Assembly (NCBI GenBank): GCA_964457585.1
Contig: CAYWFU010000018.1
Span: 1 to 46,345 of the forward strand
DNA length: 46,345 nucleotides
Direction: 5' to 3'
Origin: CAYWFU01 sp964457585
GTDB taxonomy: Bacteria; JACRDZ01
Position 1 is the stretch's first letter, and the number at the start of each line of letters is the position of its first letter. The position numbers and the translations under genes were made by a program. The notes under the pieces were generated by a model. That model did no database searches and had not been told where the DNA came from. It worked only from the letters and a program-made list of their open reading frames with translations. This document shows, one piece after another, positions 25,923 through 34,464 of this stretch.

Positions 25923-26819
25923 ATGCAAGATTTCTTAAAGAAATTAATACCAGTATTAAAAGGTGAATTTTTAGTAAATGCTCCTCTACGTAATTATACT
26001 ACTTTTCATATCGGAGGGCCGGCAGATATAATTATTTTTCCAAGATTCATAGAAGATGTTCAGGCTGTAATTAAGTTATTATATGAAAATAATATTAAAT
26101 TTATAATAATGGGTAATGGCTCTAATCTCCTTGTGAAAGATGAAGGATTTCATGGAGCAGTGATTTTATTAAAAAAATATTTTAATGAGATAATAATTTG
26201 TGATGAATTTATTGAAGCTGATTCAGGCGCTATTTTGCCGTTATTATCAAGAAAAGCTCAGGAAAAAGGTTTAAGCGGGCTGGAGTTTGCAATAAATATT
26301 CCTGCAACAATAGGCGGAGCAGTACATAATAATGCATCCGGTTTTGGGCAGAGTATAGCTGATATTGTTGATGAAGTTGATATTATTGATAAGGAAGGAA
26401 AAATAAATAAATTTTTTAAAAATGATTTAAAATTTTCATATAGAAGTTGTAAATTCCCCGTTCACGGGATAATCATCAGGACAAAATTACATTTAAAAAA
26501 AGAAGACAGCACTATAATACTAAAGAGAATGAAGAGAAATGTCGAAAATAGGAATAACATGCAGCCTGTTAATTTTCCAAGCGCAGGTTCAGTTTTTAAA
26601 AATCCTCAGGGTGATTTTGCTGGCAGATTAATTGAAAGCGCTGGATTAAAGGGTAAATTTTGCGGTAAAGCTCAAATTTCAGAAAAACATGCAAATTTTA
26701 TTATTAATACCGGTGGAGCAAAAGCAAGTGATGTTTTGTATCTGATAGAATTAGCGCAAAAAACAGTTCTGGAAAAAACTGGTATTAAATTAGAACGTGA
26801 AATAGAAATTATTGAATGA
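25923..26819 (+). CDS. murB: UDP-N-acetylenolpyruvoylglucosamine reductase MurB
   Basis: This is a 298-residue FAD-dependent reductase making UDP-MurNAc. FAD-binding segments: NYTTFHIGGPADIIIFP, IIMGNGSNLLVKDEGF, LEFAINIPATIGGAVHNNASGFG. Catalytic-region motifs: YRSCKF, PSAGSVFKNP and ISEKHANFIIN. Size fits the short (type II) MurB. The TGA stop at 26817-26819 lies within the terminal AATGAAGAACC of family P copy 3, so the element either formed or replaced the original gene end. All core motifs are intact. Confidence 0.96.
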   Translation: MQDFLKKLIPVLKGEFLVNAPLRNYTTFHIGGPADIIIFPRFIEDVQAVIKLLYENNIKFIIMGNGSNLLVKDEGFHGAVILLKKYFNEIIICDEFIEADSGAILPLLSRKAQEKGLSGLEFAINIPATIGGAVHNNASGFGQSIADIVDEVDIIDKEGKINKFFKNDLKFSYRSCKFPVHGIIIRTKLHLKKEDSTIILKRMKRNVENRNNMQPVNFPSAGSVFKNPQGDFAGRLIESAGLKGKFCGKAQISEKHANFIINTGGAKASDVLYLIELAQKTVLEKTGIKLEREIEIIE

Positions 26820-26912
26820 AGAACCCTTTGGCAGAGCTAAAGGGTATCTTCTGTCTCTGATAGGAACATTTTAGTATTTATATTGTGCCAATTCATTGGC
26901 ACTTCCAGATAA
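26815..26912 (-). repeat. Family P palindromic element, copy 3 (short form)
   Basis: A 98-bp minus-strand copy between murB and ddl. Hairpin B has the stem ACCCTTT...AAAGGGT around GGCAGAGC, a different stem from the GCTGCGAGGT type. Hairpin A is the short form GTGCCAAT/ATTGGCAC without the inserted tip. It provides the murB stop and abuts the ddl leader. The promoter effect on ddl is unknown. Confidence 0.9.
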
Positions 26913-26925
26913 CAGAAGTCCACAT

Positions 26926-27861
26926 ATGAAAAATAATAAAAATAAAAAAATAATATTGCTTCAGGGAGGGATGTCAAGCGAACGTGAAATTTCTCTTAAA
27001 ACCGGAAAGGCTGTGCAGGTTGCACTAAAAAAGAAAGGGTACAAAACAATTTGCATTGATGTAGATTCAACCTTACCGGAAAAAATATTTCGAGAAAAAA
27101 ATGTTAAATGTATTTTTAATGCTCTGCATGGTACATATGGTGAAGATGGCCGTATTCAGGGCATGCTGGATATCATCGGTATTCCATATACCGGTTCTGG
27201 AATTCTCGCTTCAGCTTTAGCAATGAATAAGATTATGTCGAAAAGAATATTTGAAGCTTGCGGACTTCCAACGCCAGCTTATCAGATTTTAGAAAAGAAT
27301 CAGAAATCATATAAAACAAAATTTGATTATCCGATAGTAGTTAAACCAAGTTCTCAGGGTTCTGCTTGCGGAGTGAATATAGCATTTAATAAAAATGAGT
27401 TTAATTTAGCTTTAAAAGAAGCCTTTAAATTTAATAATGAAATATTGCTGGAGAAATATATTCCTGGCAGGGAATTGACAGTGGGGATACTGGGAGATAT
27501 GGTTTTGCCTGTCATGGAAATTGTTTCTAAAAATAAATTTTATGACTATGAATGTAAATATACTCCAGGAATGAGTGAACATATTGTTCCAGCTCCGCTG
27601 TCCGGAGAATTGACAAAAAAAATTCAAAAATTGGCATTGGATGCTCATAGGTGTTTGGGTTGCGAAGATTACTCTCGTGTTGATTTCAGGATGGATAAAG
27701 AAAATAAATTTTATATTTTAGAAGTAAATACACTGCCGGGAATGACAGATTTAAGTCTATTTCCTGAAGCAGCCAAAAAAGCAAAGATTGAGTTCCCTGA
27801 TTTAATTGAAAAAATTATAGATTTAGCAATTAAAAGAAGAAATGGAAATTATGTTAAATAA
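26926..27861 (+). CDS. ddl: D-alanine--D-alanine ligase
   Basis: This is a 311-residue ATP-grasp ligase producing D-Ala-D-Ala for MurF. Start at ATG 26926 gives the usual MKNNKNKKIILLQGGMSSEREISL opening. An in-frame TTG at 26896 lies inside the family P element and would add ten residues encoded by it. Motifs: LHGTYGEDGRIQG, YTGSGILASALAMNK, VVKPSSQGSACGV, RVDFRMDKENKFYILEVNTLPGMT. The ribosome binding site is weak (AGAAG), perhaps a result of the upstream repeat. It overlaps ftsQ by 20 bases. Confidence 0.95.
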   Translation: MKNNKNKKIILLQGGMSSEREISLKTGKAVQVALKKKGYKTICIDVDSTLPEKIFREKNVKCIFNALHGTYGEDGRIQGMLDIIGIPYTGSGILASALAMNKIMSKRIFEACGLPTPAYQILEKNQKSYKTKFDYPIVVKPSSQGSACGVNIAFNKNEFNLALKEAFKFNNEILLEKYIPGRELTVGILGDMVLPVMEIVSKNKFYDYECKYTPGMSEHIVPAPLSGELTKKIQKLALDAHRCLGCEDYSRVDFRMDKENKFYILEVNTLPGMTDLSLFPEAAKKAKIEFPDLIEKIIDLAIKRRNGNYVK

Positions 27862-28681
27862 AACATATAAACAGAGAGTAATAATAAGACGTGTTACTAC
27901 TAAAGGCAACCCTGTTAATAAAAAAGCTTCAAATAAAAAAAGAGTAATACTGATATTATTATTGTTGTTGTTAATTCCATGTATCTATGGATTTTCATAT
28001 TTTTACAAAATAACCGCTAAGAAATTGCAGACAAATAATTTTTTTAATATTAAGGAAATTGAAGTTAATGTAACCGGTAATTATATCTCAAAAGATTTTA
28101 TTATTGACCAATCAGGGCTTAAATTAGGGGATAATATATTCAGGTTTAGCTCAAATGAACTTGAAAATAAGTTGAAATTGCAAAGCCCTGAGATAAAAGA
28201 AATAGATATAATGAGATGGCTGCCGGATAAAATAAAAATAAATATAGAAGAATATACACCTATTGGAATTTTATTATATAATGGCTCGCTTTATAAGGTT
28301 GACGCAAATGGGATTATTTTTCATAAAGTGGATAATTTAGCTAAAGAAAAAGATAAATTGCCTTTATTCAGCGGAATAAAAATAATGAAAGAAGATATAA
28401 AAAAAAATACCAGAAATTTACTTTTGCTCAAGGCTATTGCTTTAGTTGAAAAAATAAAAATTTTTGATGAAAAATTTTTGGATAATATTTCAGAAATAAA
28501 TTTTGAAGATTTTGATAAAATAATTTTTTATACAGTTGAAGAAGGATTGAAAATCAAAGTTGGAGATACCATGACCAGAGAAAAAATGGCTTATCTTAAT
28601 ACTGTATTATCAGATATTGATACGCAAAAAGCAAAATATATAGATATACGTTTTAAAGATAAAGTAATTGTTGGATATTAG
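27842..28681 (+). CDS. ftsQ: Cell division protein FtsQ
   Basis: This is a 279-residue bitopic division protein. A Lys/Arg-rich cytoplasmic part (about residues 1-38) precedes one membrane span (about 39-60). The POTRA domain follows (FFNIKEIEVNVTGNYISKDFIIDQSGLKLGDNIF region), then the FtsQ/DivIB domain with PDKIKINIEEYTPIGIL. It scaffolds FtsL/FtsB at the septum. It overlaps the 3' end of ddl by 20 bases; an ATG 9 bases later is an alternative start. A family H repeat lies between it and ftsA. Confidence 0.92.
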   Translation: MEIMLNKTYKQRVIIRRVTTKGNPVNKKASNKKRVILILLLLLLIPCIYGFSYFYKITAKKLQTNNFFNIKEIEVNVTGNYISKDFIIDQSGLKLGDNIFRFSSNELENKLKLQSPEIKEIDIMRWLPDKIKINIEEYTPIGILLYNGSLYKVDANGIIFHKVDNLAKEKDKLPLFSGIKIMKEDIKKNTRNLLLLKAIALVEKIKIFDEKFLDNISEINFEDFDKIIFYTVEEGLKIKVGDTMTREKMAYLNTVLSDIDTQKAKYIDIRFKDKVIVGY

Positions 28682-28698
28682 ACAAATACTTAAATTAG

Positions 28699-28755
28699 GC
28701 TCGATAAATCGAGCAACTACAATGAAATAGTTTGTAGTTGCCCAATTCATTGGGC
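28699..28755 (+). repeat. Family H three-hairpin repeat, copy 2
   Basis: GCTCGAT/ATCGAGC, CAACTACA/TGTAGTTG and GCCCAA/TTGGGC hairpins in series within the 134-bp ftsQ-ftsA gap. Homology to the copy at 33295-33352 continues outward on both sides (TTAG before, CATATTCAATTT after), so the element is somewhat longer than the hairpins. It could influence the relative expression of ftsA and ftsZ. Confidence 0.85.
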
Positions 28756-28815
28756 ATATTCAATTTTCTATATATTAAACTAGTTAAAACTTGAAATATA
28801 TTTCTGGAGAAAATT

Positions 28816-30063
28816 ATGAGTAAATCTGTTTCAGATAAAAATATTGTTGTAGGGCTGGATATTGGAACAACTAAAATTTGTATGGTTATTGCCGAAATTA
28901 CTGATAGCGGTCAAGTTGATATTATAGGGCTGGGTGTATGTCCTTCTAAGGGTTTGAGGAAAGGTGTAGTTGTTAATTTAGAAAGTACAGTAAAATCAAT
29001 TGAAAAATCTCTTGAAGATGCTGAACTCATGGCAGGCTTAACTATAAGCAGGGTTTTTACCGGAATAGCCGGCGGGCATATAAAAGCTATTAATAGTCGT
29101 GGAGTAATTGCAGTTTCAGGACATGACAAGGTTATCACTCAGGCAGATTTAGATAGAGTGATTGATGCTGCTCGAGCAGTAGCTATTCCGCTTGACAGAG
29201 AAGTTATTCATGTTATTACTCAGGAATTTATTCTGGATGATCAGGAAGGAATTAAAGATCCTGTTGGTATGGTAGGAGTTAGACTTGAAGCAGAAGTGCA
29301 TATTGTTACAGGAGCAGTAACATCAGCGCAAAATATAATACGCAGTGTTAATAAAGCCGGTCTTGAGGTTGAAGATATTGTACTTGAACCTCTGGCATCC
29401 AGTTACGCTGTACTGGATGAAAATGAAAAGGAGCTGGGCGTAATTTTGTTGGATATTGGCGGCGGGACAACTGATATCGCAATATTTTCAAATGGTTCAA
29501 TCAAACATAGTTCTGTACTGGCTCTTGGCGGCGATCATGTTACAAATGATATTGCCGTAGGATTACGAACACCAAATGCTGAAGCGGAAAAAATCAAGAA
29601 GATGCATGGTTGTGCACTAACCGGTTTAATAGATCAGGATGAAGAAATAGAGGTTCCAAGCGTGGGAGGACGTGCACCGCGCAAGGTATCACGGAAAATT
29701 CTCGGTGAAATAATAGAACCTCGTATGGAAGAACTTTTTACACTTGTAAATCGGGAAATAAAACGTTTGGGAATTGATGAATCTCTGGCAGCAGGGATAG
29801 TCTTAACAGGTGGCGCATCTTTAATGGAGGGGACTATTCAAATGGCAGAAAATATATTTGAAATGCCTGTTAGAATAGGTTATCCCCAGGGTGTCAGCGG
29901 TTTATCGGATATTATAAATAATCCTATTTATTCTACCGTTGTCGGTCTGGTACTATATGGAATAAAAAATAGAGATACTAATAAACCCGGTAGATTTCGC
30001 GGACAGCATTTATTTAATAAGGTTGTTAATAGAATGAAAGAATGGTTCGGGGAAATATTTTAG
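28816..30063 (+). CDS. ftsA: Cell division protein FtsA
   Basis: This is a 415-residue actin-like ATPase tethering FtsZ to the membrane. Phosphate-1 motif VGLDIGTTKICMVIAE; the 1C subdomain includes GGHIKAINSRG; phosphate-2 ILLDIGGGTTDIAIF; the adenosine motif is GIVLTGGASLMEG. The C-terminal FNKVVNRMKEWFGEIF is an amphipathic membrane-targeting helix. GGAG lies 9-10 bases upstream of the ATG. ftsZ follows after 28 bp. Confidence 0.97.
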   Translation: MSKSVSDKNIVVGLDIGTTKICMVIAEITDSGQVDIIGLGVCPSKGLRKGVVVNLESTVKSIEKSLEDAELMAGLTISRVFTGIAGGHIKAINSRGVIAVSGHDKVITQADLDRVIDAARAVAIPLDREVIHVITQEFILDDQEGIKDPVGMVGVRLEAEVHIVTGAVTSAQNIIRSVNKAGLEVEDIVLEPLASSYAVLDENEKELGVILLDIGGGTTDIAIFSNGSIKHSSVLALGGDHVTNDIAVGLRTPNAEAEKIKKMHGCALTGLIDQDEEIEVPSVGGRAPRKVSRKILGEIIEPRMEELFTLVNREIKRLGIDESLAAGIVLTGGASLMEGTIQMAENIFEMPVRIGYPQGVSGLSDIINNPIYSTVVGLVLYGIKNRDTNKPGRFRGQHLFNKVVNRMKEWFGEIF

Positions 30064-30091
30064 GTACTAATTAGAAAAAAGGAGGATTAAA

Positions 30092-31297
30092 ATGCTAGAA
30101 TTAGAATTTGAAAATGAATTTGAACATTGTGCAAATATAAAAGTGATTGGAATTGGCGGCGGTGGATGCAATGCTGTAAATAGAATGATTTCAAGTAAAC
30201 TTGCAGGGATAGAATTTATTACTGTTAATACAGATGCACAGGCTCTTTATAGTTCACTTGCGCCTATTCGTTTGCAGATCGGAGCAAAGCTAACAAAGGG
30301 ATTAGGCTCTGGTTCAAATCCTGAAATCGGGGAAAAAGCAGCTAATGAAGATAGAGAAAAAATTGAAGAAGTATTAAAAGGTGCAGACATGGTTTTTATT
30401 ACAGCAGGAATGGGCGGAGGAACAGGTACAGGAGCAGCTCCTCTAATTGCTTCAATTGCAAAAGAATTGGGAGCGCTTGTTATTGCAGTAGTTACAAAAC
30501 CTTTTATATTTGAGGGTAAGAAGAGATTATCTTATGCAGATATAGGTATAACAAATTTAAAAGAACGTGTTGATACTTTAATTAGTATCCCAAATCAGCG
30601 TTTATTAGGTATGGTAAATAAAAGAACACCTATAACCGAAGCATTTAATATTGCTGATGATATTTTAAGAAACGCAGTGCAGGGTATTTCAGATGTTATT
30701 ACCGTTCCCGGACTTATTAATATGGATTTAGCTGATGTACGTACAGTTATGTCAAATATGGGATCTGGATTAATGGGTATGGGAGCAGCTTCAGGTGATG
30801 ATCGTGCAGTTGAAGCAGCTCATCAGGCGATTTCAAGTCCTTTGCTTGAAGATGTTTCTATTAATGGAGCTCGAGGGGTATTAATAAATATAACAGGAGG
30901 TCCTGATTTAAGTTTATTTGAAATAAATGAGGCAGCATCACTTATTCATGAAAGTGTAGATGAAAATGCCAATATAAAAGTTGGTGCAGTTATTGATGAA
31001 AATATGGAAGACAATATCAGAATAACAGTTATCGCAACTGGATTTAATCTGTCTAAGATTGTAGTTACTCCAGCTAAACAGGAAGAGAAAAATACAACCG
31101 GTAAGTTATATTCAATTAATCCATCTCCTACAGTTCGAGAATTGGAAAAACCTGCTTTTGCACGAAAAAATGTAATGGCTGCTGAAGTATCTGGAACAAT
31201 GGAAAAAGAAGAAAGAGAAATGCTTGATGAAAGAATTCGTGCTATAGGAAATACACATTTTGATATTCCAACTTTTTTACGAAATAAGGTAGATTAA
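30092..31297 (+). CDS. ftsZ: Cell division GTPase FtsZ
   Basis: This is a 401-residue tubulin-like GTPase forming the Z ring. Motifs: IGIGGGGCNAVNRM, tubulin signature GMGGGTGTGAAP, NTDAQAL, T7-loop region NMDLADVRTVM. After the GTPase and C-terminal domains (to about residue 325) comes a short linker and the conserved tail DIPTFLRNK that binds FtsA. A strong AGGAGG site precedes the ATG. Last gene of the dcw cluster. Confidence 0.98.
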   Translation: MLELEFENEFEHCANIKVIGIGGGGCNAVNRMISSKLAGIEFITVNTDAQALYSSLAPIRLQIGAKLTKGLGSGSNPEIGEKAANEDREKIEEVLKGADMVFITAGMGGGTGTGAAPLIASIAKELGALVIAVVTKPFIFEGKKRLSYADIGITNLKERVDTLISIPNQRLLGMVNKRTPITEAFNIADDILRNAVQGISDVITVPGLINMDLADVRTVMSNMGSGLMGMGAASGDDRAVEAAHQAISSPLLEDVSINGARGVLINITGGPDLSLFEINEAASLIHESVDENANIKVGAVIDENMEDNIRITVIATGFNLSKIVVTPAKQEEKNTTGKLYSINPSPTVRELEKPAFARKNVMAAEVSGTMEKEEREMLDERIRAIGNTHFDIPTFLRNKVD

Positions 31298-31300
31298 CAG

Positions 31301-31534
31301 AAGTGCAAACAGTAATTCCCCAAAATCGAAAAAAGGAACCACAGAGCACACAGATATATATTTATAATTTTAAAAACTCTGTGTCCTCAAATTAATTTTT
31401 ATTTATAAAAGCTTTGCATTTCATGATTTTTCTTATTTTTTTTGAGAACACAGAGTAATAAAATAAAAATATAATAGAAAATACTCCGTGTTCTCTGTGG
31501 TTAATTTTTTCGTGGGAAATTTCTAAAGTGCAAA
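31301..31534. repeat. Foldback element downstream of ftsZ, flanked by a 9-bp direct repeat
   Basis: Arms AACCACAGAG (31337-31346) and CTCTGTGGTT (31493-31502) extend outward through CGAAAAAA/TTTTTTCG and TTCCC/GGGAA. A second internal pair involves ACTCTGTG and CACAGAGT. AAGTGCAAA occurs on both sides (31301-31309 and 31526-31534) and could be a target duplication. It has no gene and probably separates the ftsZ and TPR transcripts. Confidence 0.65.
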
Positions 31535-31579
31535 TTTTTGCATTGATAATTTTTTTTTATATGATATACTCAGGATTAT

Positions 31580-32344
31580 ATGAAGATATTTAAATCTGAA
31601 TTTGAGAAACATTTTAATCAGGGAATGGCTTTTCATAACAGCGATAAGTTTGATGAAGCTATAAAAGAATTAAAACTGGCAGCAGAAATCAAATCTGATG
31701 ATCCTAATGTTTATTTTTGCATTGGTAATTCTTATAATGTAAAAGGGATGCATAATGAAGCTGTTGAAGCATATAAGCACTGCTTAAAATTGAATCCTAA
31801 TTTTTCCAAAGCACGGTATATGCTTAAATTAATAACAAATGAGCATGAAGAAAAAGGTGATGAATCTAAAAGTGACATAATAGAAGAGATTGCTTCCACT
31901 TATAAATTAGGTTTGGAATGTATAAAAAAAGAGATGTATGATGATGCGCTTATGGCATGGGATAAAACCTTAAGGCTTTTTCCAAATTTTGATAAGGTTT
32001 ATTATAATAGAGGGGTTATATATTTTAAGTTAAATAAATTAGAAGAAGCTATTAAAGAATGGACTCATGCAAAGATGCTTAATCCCAACAATGATGAAGT
32101 ATATCTCTGTCTTGGAATTGCATATTTTCAGCAGAATAAAATTACTGAGGCAATTAAGGAATGGGAAAAAGGAAAAGAAATTAATCCTAAAAACGAAAAA
32201 TTTCTATGTAATTTAGCTGTTGCGTATTATAAACAGGACAAGAAAATAAATAAACCTATGACAATGTTCCAAGAAGCTTTAAAGATAAATCCTTCCTACG
32301 AATTAGCCCGTGAAAATCTACAAAATCTTTTTGTAAAGAAATAA
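31580..32344 (+). CDS. Tetratricopeptide repeat protein
   Basis: This is a 254-residue, probably cytoplasmic protein made of six TPR-like 34-residue helical pairs. Examples are EFEKHFNQGMAFHNSDKFDEA, VYFCIGNSYNVKGMHNEAVEAY, VYYNRGVIYFKLNKLEEAIKEW and VYLCLGIAYFQQNKITEAI. An acidic/charged linker (about residues 85-105) divides two blocks of repeats. No signal peptide or catalytic domain. TPR proteins mediate protein-protein contacts; the partner is unknown. It is monocistronic, between the foldback element and a convergent TPR gene. Confidence 0.85.
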   Translation: MKIFKSEFEKHFNQGMAFHNSDKFDEAIKELKLAAEIKSDDPNVYFCIGNSYNVKGMHNEAVEAYKHCLKLNPNFSKARYMLKLITNEHEEKGDESKSDIIEEIASTYKLGLECIKKEMYDDALMAWDKTLRLFPNFDKVYYNRGVIYFKLNKLEEAIKEWTHAKMLNPNNDEVYLCLGIAYFQQNKITEAIKEWEKGKEINPKNEKFLCNLAVAYYKQDKKINKPMTMFQEALKINPSYELARENLQNLFVKK

Positions 32345-32400
32345 AGTATCTGATTCAAAAAGTAAAAAGTTAAAAGTAAAAAGATGAGTATCTGATATCT

Positions 32401-33117
32401 TTAAAAAAATTTCCTTCTTCCATAAGTATTAACAATTTTCTGTCTCTGGCTTGTGGGTATTTTTTCCAGATGAAACTGATACCATAAATCCCCATAATTT
32501 TTCATTTTAAACTTATCATTATTTTGCAGGGCATTAAGATTTCCTGCGATTTTATCATCCATAGGATTTTTCTTCTTAGCTCTGACTAAAACTTCGATTG
32601 CTTCTTCTTGTTTTCCTACTTTACTTAAACAATATGCATATAAATTCCACAAAAAACCTTCATTAGAATTTGCTCTTGTAGCTTTTTCAAAAATTTCTTT
32701 CATCATTTTTTGATCATAACGTTTCATATAGATTACTGCTAACATGCCCTGTGCTACCCAATGTTTAACAAAAGAATCTTTAAGATATTCAAAAGCTTTA
32801 TCAAAATCCTTTTTCACATAATAAATTACACCTATCTGGGCATTAAGCTGAGACTTAATGAAAGGATGACGATTAATATATTTATACCCTGTATTTAATA
32901 TCCTTATAGAATTATCAACACGTCCAGCTTGCAATTCCTTCATGGCATTATTTACTATATCATTTACAATAGTCATAACATTCTTACCAAGAAAATACAT
33001 TGAAGCCAGGAATGATGCTATACCTGCAGGAATAGAAATCCATAAAGGAACATCCAGAAAAAACAAAATTAAAAAGCTTATAATACTTATTAATGAAGAG
33101 ATTGCAATATTTATCAT
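32401..33117 (-). CDS. Membrane-anchored TPR-like protein
   Basis: This is a 238-residue protein with two membrane spans at the N-terminus (about residues 2-22 and 25-46) and a helical TPR-like domain facing the cytoplasm. Recognisable helices: ELQAGRVDNSIRILNTGYKYI, QIGVIYYVKKDFDKAFEYL, YAYCLSKVGKQEEAIEVLVRAKKKNP. A basic tail ends RQKIVNTYGRRKFF. Similar two-span plus TPR proteins are common in Firmicutes and related anaerobes without assigned function. The upstream region holds a run of AT-rich sequence shared with the divergent gene at 33371. Confidence 0.78.
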   Translation of the reverse strand: MINIAISSLISIISFLILFFLDVPLWISIPAGIASFLASMYFLGKNVMTIVNDIVNNAMKELQAGRVDNSIRILNTGYKYINRHPFIKSQLNAQIGVIYYVKKDFDKAFEYLKDSFVKHWVAQGMLAVIYMKRYDQKMMKEIFEKATRANSNEGFLWNLYAYCLSKVGKQEEAIEVLVRAKKKNPMDDKIAGNLNALQNNDKFKMKNYGDLWYQFHLEKIPTSQRQKIVNTYGRRKFF

Positions 33118-33294
33118 TTAAATTTTAACTCCTTAAAGTTTTCTAATAGCGCTATAAAGATTTAGTACGCGAATTTAAATTATTACCATAAAATATTTAA
33201 TAATGCAATAAAAATGTTCATTTTAATCTTGCTTTTTTACAGGTAGACTTATATAATTTTGTTTGATAATTTAAATGTATAGGAAATTGAATAT

Positions 33295-33352
33295 GCCCAA
33301 TGAATTGGGCAACTACAAACATATTACATTGTAGTTGCTCGATTTATCGAGC
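33295..33352 (-). repeat. Family H three-hairpin repeat, copy 3
   Basis: Inverted copy of the element at 28699, nearly identical across its three stems and through the flanking CATATTCAATTTCC. It lies directly before the ribosome binding site (AAGGAG, 33359-33364) of the downstream receiver/GGDEF-like gene, so its hairpins are in the 5' leader of that mRNA. Confidence 0.85.
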
Positions 33353-33370
33353 CTAACTTAAGGAGTTTGA

Positions 33371-34267
33371 ATGTTAAAAAAAAATATATTTCTTTTTAAT
33401 ACAAATGAAGATGAAAACATCAATATCATTAAAACATTAGAAAATCTTAACTATAAAATAGAGTTATTTTTTTCTTTATCTGATATATTAGAAAATATAA
33501 AAAAAAATTTTCCTGAATTAATTATTATCAGTGTGAATGATATAAACGTAATTCCGTCGATTGAAAAAATGTTTATTAATGAAAGAATAAAAAATGACAT
33601 ACCGAAAATATATTTAATTGACAATCAAATAAAAGATGATATAAAAGTACAATATAATGAATTAATAGAATATATTTTCCGCCCAATTAATTATAATAAT
33701 TTATTGCTCAGAGTAAATCAGCTCATCTGGATAAGAAATTTGCAAAATGAAATAAAAAGTAAAAATGAGATTTTGGGAAAAATTAAACTGCTTGATGAAG
33801 TGACAAATTTATATAATTATACATATCTTCAAGAAAGATTTGAAGAAGAAATGCTGAGAGCTGTCCGATACTGTTATCCTATTTCCTGCATAATGATCGA
33901 AATTGATAATTTAGAAAAAATATCGAAAAATTATGAAGAGAGAATTATTCATCAATTATTAAAGGAAATGGGTTTCTTGCTTAAAAAGAGCATACGAGTA
34001 GTGGATATAATAGGGCTTGTTAGAAATGGATGTTTTCTCATTATATTACCTCAGACTATTGTTAAAGGAGCGGCAATTTTGGGAGAACGCATCAGAGATA
34101 ATATAGCCAATCAAGTTTTTGTTATAAATGATAATATTATAAAAATTACAATAAGTGTAGCTATAACAGGGGAGAAATCAATTGAAAAGGAAAAAATATT
34201 TGATGATTTAAATGAAATAATTAAAAATATAAAAATTAATGGCGGAAATCAGACTCAGACAGGATAA
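33371..34267 (+). CDS. Degenerate receiver plus degenerate GGDEF protein
   Basis: This is a 298-residue protein with an N-terminal receiver-like fold (about 1-125) and a GGDEF-like domain (about 140-290; DEVTNLYNYTYLQERFEEEM start). The receiver lacks the phospho-acceptor Asp: the strand reads LIIISVND where DLIILD-type is expected, and the conserved Lys strand reads YIFRP. The GGDEF signature is replaced by RNGCF, so diguanylate cyclase activity is not expected. It is probably a scaffold, or binds a nucleotide or c-di-GMP without turnover. AAGGAG is six bases before the ATG, and a three-hairpin repeat precedes it. Confidence 0.8.
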   Translation: MLKKNIFLFNTNEDENINIIKTLENLNYKIELFFSLSDILENIKKNFPELIIISVNDINVIPSIEKMFINERIKNDIPKIYLIDNQIKDDIKVQYNELIEYIFRPINYNNLLLRVNQLIWIRNLQNEIKSKNEILGKIKLLDEVTNLYNYTYLQERFEEEMLRAVRYCYPISCIMIEIDNLEKISKNYEERIIHQLLKEMGFLLKKSIRVVDIIGLVRNGCFLIILPQTIVKGAAILGERIRDNIANQVFVINDNIIKITISVAITGEKSIEKEKIFDDLNEIIKNIKINGGNQTQTG

Positions 34268-34279
34268 AATTTTATTAAA

Positions 34280-34316
34280 GGAGCAGAGAGTCGGTAAAAT
34301 TCAACTCTCTAGCTCC
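34280..34316 (+). terminator. Hairpin downstream of the receiver/GGDEF-like gene
   Basis: GGAGC-AGAGAGT...ACTCTCT-AGCTCC makes a stem of about 12 pairs with one bulge, 12 bases after the stop codon. There is no long T-run; the next bases belong to family P copy 4. It is a plausible 3' stabiliser or terminator on position only. Confidence 0.45.
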
Positions 34317-34442
34317 TTATCTGGAAGTGCCAAGAATACCCTGCAGTTTACTGCAGGGATGAATTGGCACAAATATAAATAATAAAATATTCCTATCAGA
34401 GACAGAAGATACCCTGTGGCTCTGCCACAGGGTTCTTCATTA
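34317..34442 (+). repeat. Family P palindromic element, copy 4
   Basis: A 126-bp copy with the CCCTGCAG/CTGCAGGG tip in hairpin A. Hairpin B has the stem ACCCTGTGGC/GCCACAGGGT, another variant with both arms altered together. It lies between two convergent genes (33371 and 34465) and ends 23 bp short of the XRE gene stop. Confidence 0.92.
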
Positions 34443-34464
34443 TTTGAATTAATAGAATGATTAG

